A stretch of 64,000 nucleotides of DNA from Streptomyces sp. NBC_01275 (GTDB taxonomy: Bacteria > Actinomycetota > Actinomycetes > Streptomycetales > Streptomycetaceae), in assembly GCF_026340655.1 (NCBI RefSeq), contig NZ_JAPEOZ010000001.1:5580001-5644000 (forward strand), read 5' to 3'. The notes below the pieces were generated by a model that had not been told where the DNA came from, made no database searches, and saw only the letters and a list, made by a program, of their open reading frames with translations. Below are positions 15,000-22,747 of this stretch, piece after piece. Both the position numbers and the translations under genes were made by a program. Positions within the stretch are counted from its first letter, which is position 1; every line of letters begins with the position of its first letter.

Positions 15000-16699
15000 G
15001 CCCCACCACTCTTCCCGCCGGTCCGGAACACGGGCACGTCACCTTCCTGGGTGCCGGACCCGGGGATCCGGGACTGCTGACTCTGCGCGCCGTGGAGGCG
15101 CTGGCGAACGCGGACGTCCTCGTCGTCGAGCACGAGGTGCTCGACGTCGTACGGACGCACGTGCGACCAGGCGTCTCCGTCGTGAACGCGGAACCAGGTC
15201 CTTATGTGGACCCGCTTCCGGGCACGGGCGCGCCTCACCCGACGGTTGTTGACAGTGCGTCAACAACCGCTGGGGTACCCGCTGTGCGGGATGCCTCACA
15301 TCTTGTCATGGAGGCCGCACGGGGCGGCAGGCGGGTCGTCCGAGCGGTGTCCGGGGACCCGGGACTTGATACGTACGCGGCGGAGGAAATGCTCGCGTGC
15401 GCCGCGGCCGGCGTTCCCTTCGAGGTCGTGCCCGGTGTCGCCGCCGCGGTCGGCGTCCCCGCGTACGCCGGTGTGCCGCTGCGCGACGCGCAGGGCGCGG
15501 ACGTCCGGTTCGTGGACGCCCGTACGGCTTCGGACCGTTGCTGGACCGAGGTCGGCGCGTCGGACGGGACCGTCGTCGTGTCGACGACTCTGGACTCCGT
15601 GGCCTCGGCCGCCGGGGAGCTGGTGTCGGCGGGCCGCAAGCCCGATACGCCGATGACGGTCACGGTGGCCGGTACGACGACGCGTCAGCGGACGTGGTCG
15701 GCGACCCTCGGGACCATCGCGCAGACGCTGAAGCAGGCGAAGGTGCTGCCCTCGCCGGACGGCGGCCGGCCGGTGATAGCCGTGGTCGGCGAGCGTTCCG
15801 CCCCCGCCCAGCGCGACCAGCTGGCGTGGTTCGAGTCCAAGCCGCTGTTCGGCTGGAGGGTTCTCGTCCCGCGTACGAAGGAGCAGGCGGCGTCGCTCTC
15901 CGACCAGCTGCGGTCCTACGGCGCCGTGCCGCACGAGGTGCCGACGATCGCCGTCGAGCCGCCGCGGACGCCTCAGCAGATGGAGCGGGCGGTCAAGGGG
16001 CTTGTCACGGGCCGCTATGAGTGGATCGCTTTCACGTCGGTGAACGCCGTCAAGGCCGTGCGGGAGAAGTTCGAGGAGTACGGGCTCGATGCGCGTGCCT
16101 TCGCGGGCATCAAGGTCGCGGCGGTGGGCGAGCAGACGGCGAAGGCGCTGGTCGCGTTCGGTGTGAAGCCTGACCTGGTGCCCAGCGGGGAGCAGTCCGC
16201 CGCCGGGTTGCTGGAGGACTGGCCGCCCTACGACCCCGTATTCGACCCCATCGACCGGGTGTTCCTGCCGCGTGCCGACATCGCCACGGAGACGCTGGTC
16301 GCCGGGCTGATCGAGCTGGGCTGGGAGGTCGACGACGTCACCGCGTACCGGACCGTGCGGGCCTCGCCGCCGCCTGCGGAGACGCGCGAGGCGATCAAGG
16401 GGGGCGGGTTCGACGCCGTTCTCTTCACGTCGTCCTCCACGGTGCGCAACCTTGTCGGCATCGCCGGGAAGCCGCACAACGTGACCGTGATCGCGTGCAT
16501 CGGTCCCGCCACGGCCAAGACCGCCGAGGAGCATGGGCTGCGGGTCGACGTCATGGCTCCGGAGCCGTCCGTGCACAAGCTGGCGGAGGCGTTGGCGGAC
16601 TTCGGGCTGAAGCGGCGCGCTGCCGCTCAGGCTGCGGGCGATGCGGTCACCCGGCCGAGTGAGCGGCGGCCGGGGGCGCGGAGGCGTCGGGCGACCTGA
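14996..16699 (+). CDS. hemD: Fused uroporphyrinogen-III C-methyltransferase-like / uroporphyrinogen-III synthase
   Basis: A 567-residue two-domain protein, the usual actinobacterial fusion. Residues 15-270 resemble SUMT/CobA: FLGAGPGDPGLLTLRA is the SAM-binding start and PGVAAAVGVPAYAGVPL the later signature. The mid-domain is diverged (VVRAVSGDPGLD in place of the usual LKGGDP), so methyltransferase activity is uncertain. Residues 283-545 are the HemD domain (GWRVLVPRTKEQAASL, FTSVNAVKAVRE, FLPRADIATETL, FTSSSTVRNL), which cyclises hydroxymethylbilane to uroporphyrinogen III. The GTG at 14996 overlaps the hemC stop. The Arg-rich tail is poorly conserved. Confidence 0.94.
   Translation: MSPTTLPAGPEHGHVTFLGAGPGDPGLLTLRAVEALANADVLVVEHEVLDVVRTHVRPGVSVVNAEPGPYVDPLPGTGAPHPTVVDSASTTAGVPAVRDASHLVMEAARGGRRVVRAVSGDPGLDTYAAEEMLACAAAGVPFEVVPGVAAAVGVPAYAGVPLRDAQGADVRFVDARTASDRCWTEVGASDGTVVVSTTLDSVASAAGELVSAGRKPDTPMTVTVAGTTTRQRTWSATLGTIAQTLKQAKVLPSPDGGRPVIAVVGERSAPAQRDQLAWFESKPLFGWRVLVPRTKEQAASLSDQLRSYGAVPHEVPTIAVEPPRTPQQMERAVKGLVTGRYEWIAFTSVNAVKAVREKFEEYGLDARAFAGIKVAAVGEQTAKALVAFGVKPDLVPSGEQSAAGLLEDWPPYDPVFDPIDRVFLPRADIATETLVAGLIELGWEVDDVTAYRTVRASPPPAETREAIKGGGFDAVLFTSSSTVRNLVGIAGKPHNVTVIACIGPATAKTAEEHGLRVDVMAPEPSVHKLAEALADFGLKRRAAAQAAGDAVTRPSERRPGARRRRAT
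15243..15269. promoter_or_regulatory. Perfect 11-bp inverted repeat inside hemD
   Basis: CGGTTGTTGAC and its exact complement flank a 5-nt spacer (AGTGC) within the coding sequence of the methyltransferase-like domain. The AT-richer arms stand out against the GC-rich surroundings. It could be an intragenic operator of TetR/GntR type or an RNA hairpin. No regulator is assigned. Confidence 0.5.
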
Positions 16700-16719
16700 G
16701 GTGGGCGGGGGCGGCCGTC

Positions 16720-16809
16720 CCTGGGGACTGCCGCCCCCGGACCCCCGCTTCGGCCCTGAAGGGGCCTCGTCCTCAAGCTCCCCCAGAGGGGGGGACCCCC
16801 ACGGGCTGG
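16720..16809. repeat. Streptomyces-type GC-rich intergenic repeat, copy 2
   Basis: Lies between hemD and hemB. It shares ordered blocks with 2621-2706: CCGGACCCCCGCTTCGGCC, GGGGCCTCGTCC, CTCCCCCAGAGGGGGGGACC and CACGGGCTGG. Its internal hairpins may terminate the rex-hemACD transcript. hemB, after it, therefore probably has its own promoter in 16810-16931. Confidence 0.75.
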
Positions 16810-16931
16810 ATTGTGCGGGCCCTCGCTCACAGGAGCCGCCCGCCGGGCTGAGTGATGAGGGCCCTCACGGATCTCAAGCACCGACTTGCCGTCGGCAAAG
16901 GCGCCCTTGAGGCGGGCGTAGCGTAGAAGGC

Positions 16932-17924
16932 ATGACGAAGTACGGATCCTTCCCCGGCTCCCGGCCCAGGCGGCTGCGGACCACCCCCGTCATGCGGCGC
17001 ATGGTCGCCGAGACTCGGCTGCATCCGGCCGACTTCATTCTCCCGGCGTTCGTGCGCGAGGGCGTCAGCGAGCCGGTGCCGATCCAGGCGATGCCCGGGG
17101 TCGTGCAGCACACGCGCGACAGTCTGAAGAAGGCCGCGCTGGAGGCCGTGGAGGCCGGCGTCTCCGGGATCATGCTGTTCGGCGTGCCGGAGGAGTCGAA
17201 GAAGGACGCGCTAGGCACGCCTGGGACGGATCCGGACGGGATTCTGCAGGTGGCCATCCGGGACGTGCGGGCCGAGGTGGGGGACGATCTGCTCGTCATG
17301 TCCGACGTGTGTCTGGACGAGACGATCGATCACGGGCACTGCGGGGTGCTGGACGACCAGGGGCGGGTCGACAACGACGCCACCCTGGAGCGGTACGCCG
17401 AGATGGCCCAGGTCCAGGCCGACGCCGGGGCCCATGTCGTGGGCCCCAGCGGGATGATGGACGGGCAGATCGGCGTCATCCGCGACGCGCTCGACCAGAT
17501 CGGCCGGGAGGACGTGGCCATCCTCGCCTACACCGCCAAGTACTCCTCCGCCTTCTACGGGCCCTTCCGTGAGGCCGTCGGCTCCTCGCTCAAGGGCGAC
17601 CGTAAGACCTACCAGCAGGACCCGGCCAACCTCCGTGAGTCGATGCGCGAGCTGGCGCTCGATCTGGAGGAGGGCGCGGACATGGTCATGGTCAAGCCGG
17701 CCGGGCCCTACCTGGACGTCCTGGCCCGGGTCGCGGACGCCGTGGACGTGCCGGTCGCCGCGTACCAGATCTCCGGCGAGTACTCGATGGTCGAGGCCGC
17801 CGCCGAGAAGGGCTGGGTCGACCGCGACCGGGCGATCTTCGAGACGCTGACCGGCATCAAGCGGGCCGGGGCGCGGAACATCCTCACCTACTGGGCCACG
17901 GAGGCGGCGCAGAAGCTGCGCTGA
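16932..17924 (+). CDS. hemB: Delta-aminolevulinic acid dehydratase (porphobilinogen synthase)
   Basis: A 330-residue enzyme that condenses two 5-aminolevulinates to porphobilinogen. The two Schiff-base lysines are Lys203 ([12 protein letters not shown]) and Lys255 ([12 protein letters not shown]). The metal loop reads [15 protein letters not shown] (124-138). It keeps Cys127 and Cys137 but has Asp at the middle position of the three-cysteine zinc site, so the metal site is intermediate between classical zinc and magnesium types. Length is typical. ATG 16932 follows GGCGTAGCGTAGAAGGC, with AGAAGG as the likely ribosome site. It is separated from hemD by a repeat element. Confidence 0.97.
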   Translation: MTKYGSFPGSRPRRLRTTPVMRRMVAETRLHPADFILPAFVREGVSEPVPIQAMPGVVQHTRDSLKKAALEAVEAGVSGIMLFGVPEESKKDALGTPGTDPDGILQVAIRDVRAEVGDDLLVMSDVCLDETIDHGHCGVLDDQGRVDNDATLERYAEMAQVQADAGAHVVGPSGMMDGQIGVIRDALDQIGREDVAILAYTAKYSSAFYGPFREAVGSSLKGDRKTYQQDPANLRESMRELALDLEEGADMVMVKPAGPYLDVLARVADAVDVPVAAYQISGEYSMVEAAAEKGWVDRDRAIFETLTGIKRAGARNILTYWATEAAQKLR

Positions 17925-17938
17925 CCGGCGGGGGCTGA

Positions 17939-18649
17939 TCACCAGGACAGGGCGTCGTCCGTGGTCTGCTGCCAGTACGTCACCGTCAGCGAGCTGTCGT
18001 AGTAGACGCCCTTGGCCGGGAGGGGCGGGGTCGCGGAGGCCCCGCCTTCGCTGTTCGGGGTGTAGCCCTGGAAGGCGACGGTCAGCTTCTTGCCGGTCGT
18101 GCCGCCGTCCCCGCTGCCGTCGGCGGCGGACAGCAGAACGCCCGCGTAGCCGGACTCGCCGGGCGCGAGGGTCGTCACCGCCTGCGGCTGCGTCTCCTTG
18201 GCGGCCTGCGGCACCCACTGCATCTCGTCGAAGCGCAGGACGGGGTAGTAGGTCAGGTCGCAGTTCCTGCTGCCGGTGTTGGTCACGGTGAGCAGCAGGT
18301 GGTTGAGCGGTCGGGGGACGGGCTGCGCGGTGACCTTGGTGTTCGAGCCGTTGCACGGGGTGCGGGCGGCGGAGCCCCCGGAGCTCCCGGAGCCCGTGGA
18401 GCCTGCGGAGGGCGTGGAGTTGGCGGCGGGCTTCGTGCCGGTGTCGGTGCCGGGGGTCGTGCTGCTGCCCGTGCCCGTGCTCGTTCCCGTCTCCTTGTCC
18501 GTGCCGGTCGTCTGGGTCGGGGCGGCCGTCGAGGTCGCGCCGTGCGACGCGCCCTCGTCGTTCACGCCCGTTCCGTCCTTGCACGCTGTGAGGGTGAGAG
18601 CGGCGAGCGCGGTGACGGCGAGCAGGTTGCGGGTGCGGCGGATGCGCAT
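17939..18649 (-). CDS. DUF4232 lipoprotein
   Basis: A 236-residue secreted lipoprotein. The signal peptide is MRIRRTRNLLAVTALAALTL with lipobox LTAC (lipidated Cys23). Residues 30-95 are a Ser/Thr/Gly linker. The rest is a DUF4232-type beta domain with LLLTVTNTGSRNCDL, YAGVLL and a C-terminal LTVTYWQQTTDDALSW. The role of DUF4232 is unknown; it is common on actinobacterial surfaces. AGAGG lies 8 nt before the ATG at 18649. It is convergent with hemB, 14 bp apart, and divergent from the XRE gene. Confidence 0.88.
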   Translation of the reverse strand: MRIRRTRNLLAVTALAALTLTACKDGTGVNDEGASHGATSTAAPTQTTGTDKETGTSTGTGSSTTPGTDTGTKPAANSTPSAGSTGSGSSGGSAARTPCNGSNTKVTAQPVPRPLNHLLLTVTNTGSRNCDLTYYPVLRFDEMQWVPQAAKETQPQAVTTLAPGESGYAGVLLSAADGSGDGGTTGKKLTVAFQGYTPNSEGGASATPPLPAKGVYYDSSLTVTYWQQTTDDALSW

Positions 18650-18796
18650 GGTGAAGTCCTCTTCAGGGATGGCGTGATGACGCTGGGGAGCGATGGCGCT
18701 GTGCAGCGGCGTGCTTGGATGGCCTCAGCTTGTGAGGAGATCCGTCCCGGCCGCCACGGTCGACGGACGACCAGGGACACTGGAACGCTCACAACG

Positions 18797-18819
18797 GGTC
18801 TGATCTGGGAAAACAGACC
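18797..18819. promoter_or_regulatory. Inverted repeat in the DUF4232/XRE divergent promoter region
   Basis: GGTCTG and CAGACC are separated by 11 bp within the 200-bp region shared by two divergent genes. It is followed by ATCCC-(9)-GGGAT at 18820-18838. Either could be an operator for the adjacent XRE protein; this is inference from position. Confidence 0.35.
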
Positions 18820-18849
18820 ATCCCTGGAACGCGGGGATGGGACACGGGG

Positions 18850-20157
18850 GTGAGGGAAACGGTGTCTGCGGCCGAGTTCGCGCAGTTGCTGCGGGAGTTG
18901 AAGGAGCGGTCCGGGCTCAGCTACGGGACGCTCGCGAAACGGCTCCACATGAGTACGTCGACGCTGCACCGTTACTGCAACGGGGACGCCGTTCCCGCGG
19001 ACTACGCGCCCGTGGAGCGGCTGGCCCGCCTCTGCAAGGCGTCGCCCGAGGAACTCGTCGCACTGCACCGGCGGTGGGTGCTGGCGGATGCGGGGAGGGG
19101 GAGGAAGACGGGGGTGGCGGAGCTTGCCGTTACGGCGGCGGCTGAGGAGACGGTTCGTGAAGAGGGCGGCGCGGGGGAGGAACTGCTCGATCAGCCTGGC
19201 CAGCTCGATCAGCCTGATCAGCTCGACCAGTCCGGCCGACCTCGCCTTACGCGCAGTCGCCGTACCCTGCTCCTCGCCGGCGTCGGAGTCGTGGCCGCGC
19301 TCGGGGCCGTAGCCCTGGCGCTCTCGCTGAGTCTGCCGTCCGGCGGCTCGGACGAGGTGAAGAGCGGGGGCGGCCGGTCCGCCGAGGCCGGGGCCGCGTC
19401 CGTGCAGGGGCGTGGCGCGGAGGGCACGTCGTCGCCGTCCGTCTCCGCGAGCCCCTCCGTCTCGCCCTCGGCATCCGCCTCCGCCTCCCCCTCCGCCCCG
19501 GTCTCCCCATCCGGCTCCGCCGCCGGGGCGCAGGCCGATTCCGTTCCGCTGACGGTCGCCACCCGCCCGTACGCCTGGGTGGACCCGTGCAGCCAGCACT
19601 ACCTGATCGAGCGGGGGCCGGGACAGGTCGCTCCGCCGCCCGTCGAGGAGGACGCGCCCGCCTGGGTGGCCAGCCATGGGGCCGTGTCGGCGGGGGAGCA
19701 GTTTCTGGCGCTGACCGTGCAGGGGACCGGCGAGGAGACCGTGGTCGTGGACAGCTTGACGGTCCGTACGGTCAAGAAGCGCTCGCCGCTCGCCTGGAAC
19801 GACTACGCCATGGGCTATCCGGGCGTCGGCTGCGGCGGAGGCGTGCCGACCCGTTCCTTCTCCGTCGCCCTCGACGCGGCGCGCCCGGCGCTCGTGCCCG
19901 AGGCGGGGCACCGGGACTTCCCGTTCAAGGTGAGCGAGTCCGACCCGGAGATCTACTACGTCACCGCCGACGCCTCCGCGTACGACGTGAGCTGGTATCT
20001 GGAGCTGTCCTGGTCGAGCGGTTCACGGCACGGCACGCTGAAGATCGACGACGACGGCAAGCCGTTCCGCACGAGCGGCGAGAACGGGCGGCCCGACTAC
20101 GAGTTCCCGCTCGGCGGCTCCGCCTGGGAGCGGGCGGGGGCGTCCCCGACGCCGTAG
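18850..20157 (+). CDS. Membrane-anchored XRE-family DNA-binding protein with extracytoplasmic domain
   Basis: A 435-residue one-component sensor-like protein. Residues 8-62 form an XRE helix-turn-helix (GLSYGTLAKRLHMSTSTLHR). Residues 100-135 include an acidic and Gln/Leu/Asp/Gln-Pro repeat. A transmembrane segment lies at about 140-160 (LLLAGVGVVAALGAVALAL). A Ser/Ala-rich linker (190-235) leads to an outside domain of about 200 residues with a DUF4232-like beta pattern and two cysteines. The design suggests direct coupling of an external signal to transcription. The GTG at 18850 follows a G-rich ribosome site. The last 61 bp are overlapped by a truncated lipoprotein frame on the other strand. 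Confidence 0.82.
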   Translation: MRETVSAAEFAQLLRELKERSGLSYGTLAKRLHMSTSTLHRYCNGDAVPADYAPVERLARLCKASPEELVALHRRWVLADAGRGRKTGVAELAVTAAAEETVREEGGAGEELLDQPGQLDQPDQLDQSGRPRLTRSRRTLLLAGVGVVAALGAVALALSLSLPSGGSDEVKSGGGRSAEAGAASVQGRGAEGTSSPSVSASPSVSPSASASASPSAPVSPSGSAAGAQADSVPLTVATRPYAWVDPCSQHYLIERGPGQVAPPPVEEDAPAWVASHGAVSAGEQFLALTVQGTGEETVVVDSLTVRTVKKRSPLAWNDYAMGYPGVGCGGGVPTRSFSVALDAARPALVPEAGHRDFPFKVSESDPEIYYVTADASAYDVSWYLELSWSSGSRHGTLKIDDDGKPFRTSGENGRPDYEFPLGGSAWERAGASPTP

Positions 20158-20366
20158 GAGCCGGTGCCGGGGGAGCCGAGGCCGGAGGAGCCGAGGCCGT
20201 GGGAGCTGCTCTCGGAGGGGCCCTCGTCGCGCAGGCCCTCGCCGTCCTGGCATGCGGTGAGGGCGAGTGCGGCCACGGCGGTGAGCGCGACGGCGAGCAC
20301 ACGGACGTGGCCGCGGCGGCGGGCGGGCAGCGGGTGGTGCGTGGGCAGGGGGTGGTGTGTGGGCAT
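20097..20366 (-). pseudogene. Truncated lipoprotein (remnant of a DUF4232-type paralogue)
   Basis: An 89-residue frame from ATG 20366. After a basic, His/Pro-rich stretch it has a signal peptide ending in the lipobox LTAC, then QDGEGLRDEGPSESSSHG and a Gly/Ser linker, and stops inside the 3' end of the XRE gene. The signal and first mature residues closely resemble the DUF4232 lipoprotein at 17939-18649 (LTAC followed by KDGTGVNDEGASHG), but no folded domain remains. It could be a short live lipoprotein, but truncation of a former paralogue is more likely. There is no clear ribosome site. Confidence 0.55.
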
Positions 20367-20596
20367 GGGGCAAGCCTGTGGCGTGGGCGCCGCCCTCTGC
20401 CACAGGCGGCTGGCAATTCGGGACGACGAGTCGGTCCCATACCCTCTGACCTGTGGAAACGGAGTCCTTGTGGGAGGGGGTGCGGGACGGGATGCGGGAC
20501 GGGATCCGGGATGCGGCGAGGGCCGGGGGGTCGGCTCCCGCGTCCGCATCGTGAAAAGGCGTGTGTAGTCGCCATCCACCTTCCTAGGGTGCGGGC

Positions 20597-21829
20597 ATGA
20601 CTGTCGCATCCGCACCCGAAGCCCCCGCAGGGCTCGACGCGTCCGAAGCGTCCGCCCCGCTTCCGCCCCTCGCCGCCCGTGCCCGGTCCACCGGGGGTTC
20701 GCCCGTACGGGACATCCTCGCCGTCACCGCCCGCCCCGAGGTGATCAACTTCGCGGGTGGGCTGCCCGCGCCCGAGCTGTTCGACCGGGACGGCGTGGCG
20801 GCGGCCTTCCGGCATGTGCTGGAGGAGGTCCCGGGGCAGGCCCTTCAGTACTCCACCACCGAGGGCGAGCCGGCTCTGCGGGAGGCGCTGGCGGCGCGGA
20901 CGTCCGTGCGCGGGCTGGCCACGGAGGCCGACGAGCTGCTCGTCACCACCGGCTCCCAGCAGGCGCTCTCGCTGCTGGGAGCCGCCCTGATCGACCCCGG
21001 CGACACGGTCCTCGTCGAGGCTCCCTGCTATCTGGCGGCCCTCCAGGTGTTCGGCCTGGCGGGGGCGCGGGTGGTGGCCGTGCCGGCGGACGCGGACGGC
21101 CCCGACCCGGACGCCCTGGCCGAACTGGTGGTGCGGGAGCGGCCGAAGCTCTTCTACACCGTCCCCACCTTCCAGAACCCCACCGGCCGCACCCTCCCCG
21201 CCGCCCGCCGCGCCGCGATCTCCTCCGTCGCCGCCCGGCACGGCCTGTGGATCGTCGAGGACGACCCCTACGGCGAACTGCGCTACGACGGTGAGCGCGT
21301 CCCCTGGATCGCCGCCCACCCCGACGCCCGTGACCGCACGGTGCTGCTCGGCTCCTTCTCCAAGGTCATGGCCCCCGGTGTGCGGCTGGGCTGGCTGCGG
21401 GCTCCGGCGCAGCTGCGGCGGGCCTGTGTCGTCGCCAAGCAGGCGGCGGATCTGCACACGCCGACCGTCAACCAGCTGGCCGCGGCACGGTACTTGGCCG
21501 TGTCCGACCTCGACGCGCATGTGGCGCGGGTGGCCGGCGTGTACCGCGAGCGGCGGGATGCCATGGCCGCGGGGCTGGCGGACGCCCTGCCGGAGGGGGC
21601 GAGTTGGGAGCTGCCCGAGGGCGGGATGTTCCTCTGGGCCCGGCTGCCGTCGTCGTACGACACCACGGCTCTGCTGCCGCGTGTGCTGGAACAGGACGTG
21701 GCGTACGTCCCCGGCGCGCCCTTCTACGCCGCCGAGCCCGACCGCTCGACCCTCCGGCTCTGCTTCGTGACGCAGACGCCGGAGGAGATCGGGGAGGGGC
21801 TGCGGAGGCTGGGGCGGGGGCTGAAGTAG
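20597..21829 (+). CDS. PLP-dependent aminotransferase, class I/II (LysN/2-aminoadipate type)
   Basis: A 410-residue fold-type I aminotransferase. Features are INFAGGLPAPELF near residue 50, typical of the LysN/MocR-like branch; TTGSQQALSLLGAALIDPGDTV at 117-137; the cofactor-binding segment FQNPTGRTLP; the Asp in IVEDDPYGELRY; and the PLP lysine Lys256 in LGSFSKVMAPGVRLGW. The C-terminal GGMFLWARLP and LRLCF complete the domain. The substrate is probably 2-aminoadipate or another branched or aromatic amino acid, not resolved here. It is transcribed alone. Confidence 0.92.
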   Translation: MTVASAPEAPAGLDASEASAPLPPLAARARSTGGSPVRDILAVTARPEVINFAGGLPAPELFDRDGVAAAFRHVLEEVPGQALQYSTTEGEPALREALAARTSVRGLATEADELLVTTGSQQALSLLGAALIDPGDTVLVEAPCYLAALQVFGLAGARVVAVPADADGPDPDALAELVVRERPKLFYTVPTFQNPTGRTLPAARRAAISSVAARHGLWIVEDDPYGELRYDGERVPWIAAHPDARDRTVLLGSFSKVMAPGVRLGWLRAPAQLRRACVVAKQAADLHTPTVNQLAAARYLAVSDLDAHVARVAGVYRERRDAMAAGLADALPEGASWELPEGGMFLWARLPSSYDTTALLPRVLEQDVAYVPGAPFYAAEPDRSTLRLCFVTQTPEEIGEGLRRLGRGLK

Positions 21830-21833
21830 GGGG

Positions 21834-22607
21834 TCAGTCCCACTGGAAGTGCCAGGCGCGTTCGCCGATGAGGTGCTGGGCGTAGGCGGTCAGGGTGTCG
21901 TCCGGGCCCGGCAGGACGGAGTACGGGCAGAAGGCGAAGTGCTCGGCGGCGACCGCCTCCGCCTCGGCGAGGTCGGCGGGCGGGGCGGCTACGGACACGG
22001 TCAGGCGGTCGTAGCCCAGCGCGACGACGCGTATGCCGAAGCGGTCCTCCCAGGAGCGGAGCACCGCGCTGAGCCGGGCCACGTCCTCCTCGTGGTCGAC
22101 GGATCCCGACCAGCCGACGGACGCCGGGATGTCCGCGCTGCGGCGGGCGGACACCAGGGCCAGGTGCGGCTCCTTGAAACCGGGCGGGCCCTCGGACAGC
22201 GCGTCGGCGATCTCGGTGGCGCGGGCGTCCGGATCGGCGGTGAGGGTGGTGGGCTCGGCCAGACCGGGCCACTCCTCGCCCTGCGTCGCGACGTCGTCCC
22301 AGTACTCCGCGAGGACCTCCTCGACGTCGTGATCCCCGGGGTACGACATCAACTCGGGCACCAACTCCCATTCCTCCGGGCCGCCTTGCCTGCTGCCGAG
22401 GTCGACGAGAACGGGGAGCAGTCCCGCCCTCCCGGCGGGCCGGCCCAGCGCCTTCCAGGCGCCGGACGCCGCCTGCTGCTCGGCGTGCCACAGCACGACC
22501 TCGCCCGCCGTCGCGTCGATCAGCCGCCCGGGCGGGAGTTGGAGCCCAAGAGAACGCCCGCTCGGGTCGGACGCGAGCTGGGGGAGCGGGTTGGGAAGAG
22601 TCGCCAT
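21834..22607 (-). CDS. DUF4253 domain-containing protein
   Basis: A 257-residue soluble protein. The C-terminal half has the DUF4253 pattern (HLALVSARRSADIPASVGWSG, LRSWEDRFGIRVVALGYDRL, EHFAFCPYSVLPG, LIGERAWHFQWD). Function unknown. The start at ATG 22607 (MATLPNPLPQLA) fits the family; a longer in-frame version is possible but adds nothing recognisable. It is convergent with the aminotransferase (4 bp gap). Confidence 0.85.
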   Translation of the reverse strand: MATLPNPLPQLASDPSGRSLGLQLPPGRLIDATAGEVVLWHAEQQAASGAWKALGRPAGRAGLLPVLVDLGSRQGGPEEWELVPELMSYPGDHDVEEVLAEYWDDVATQGEEWPGLAEPTTLTADPDARATEIADALSEGPPGFKEPHLALVSARRSADIPASVGWSGSVDHEEDVARLSAVLRSWEDRFGIRVVALGYDRLTVSVAAPPADLAEAEAVAAEHFAFCPYSVLPGPDDTLTAYAQHLIGERAWHFQWD

Positions 22608-22708
22608 GCAAGTGACTGTAAGGGCAGGGTCTGACAGCGGCTTGTGCGGCATGATCCGAACGACCGGTCCTGGTCCACCCTGGCCTGGAAGCATTCAGAG
22701 CGGTGTCG

Positions 22709-22740
22709 CCCACTGAGCCGCATTCTTGCGGCTCAGTGGG
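22709..22740. terminator. Hairpin terminator downstream of argS
   Basis: A perfect 14-bp stem, CCCACTGAGCCGCA with its complement, and a 4-nt loop, located 8 bp beyond the argS stop. Confidence 0.85.
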
Positions 22741-22747
22741 CCTCCGC

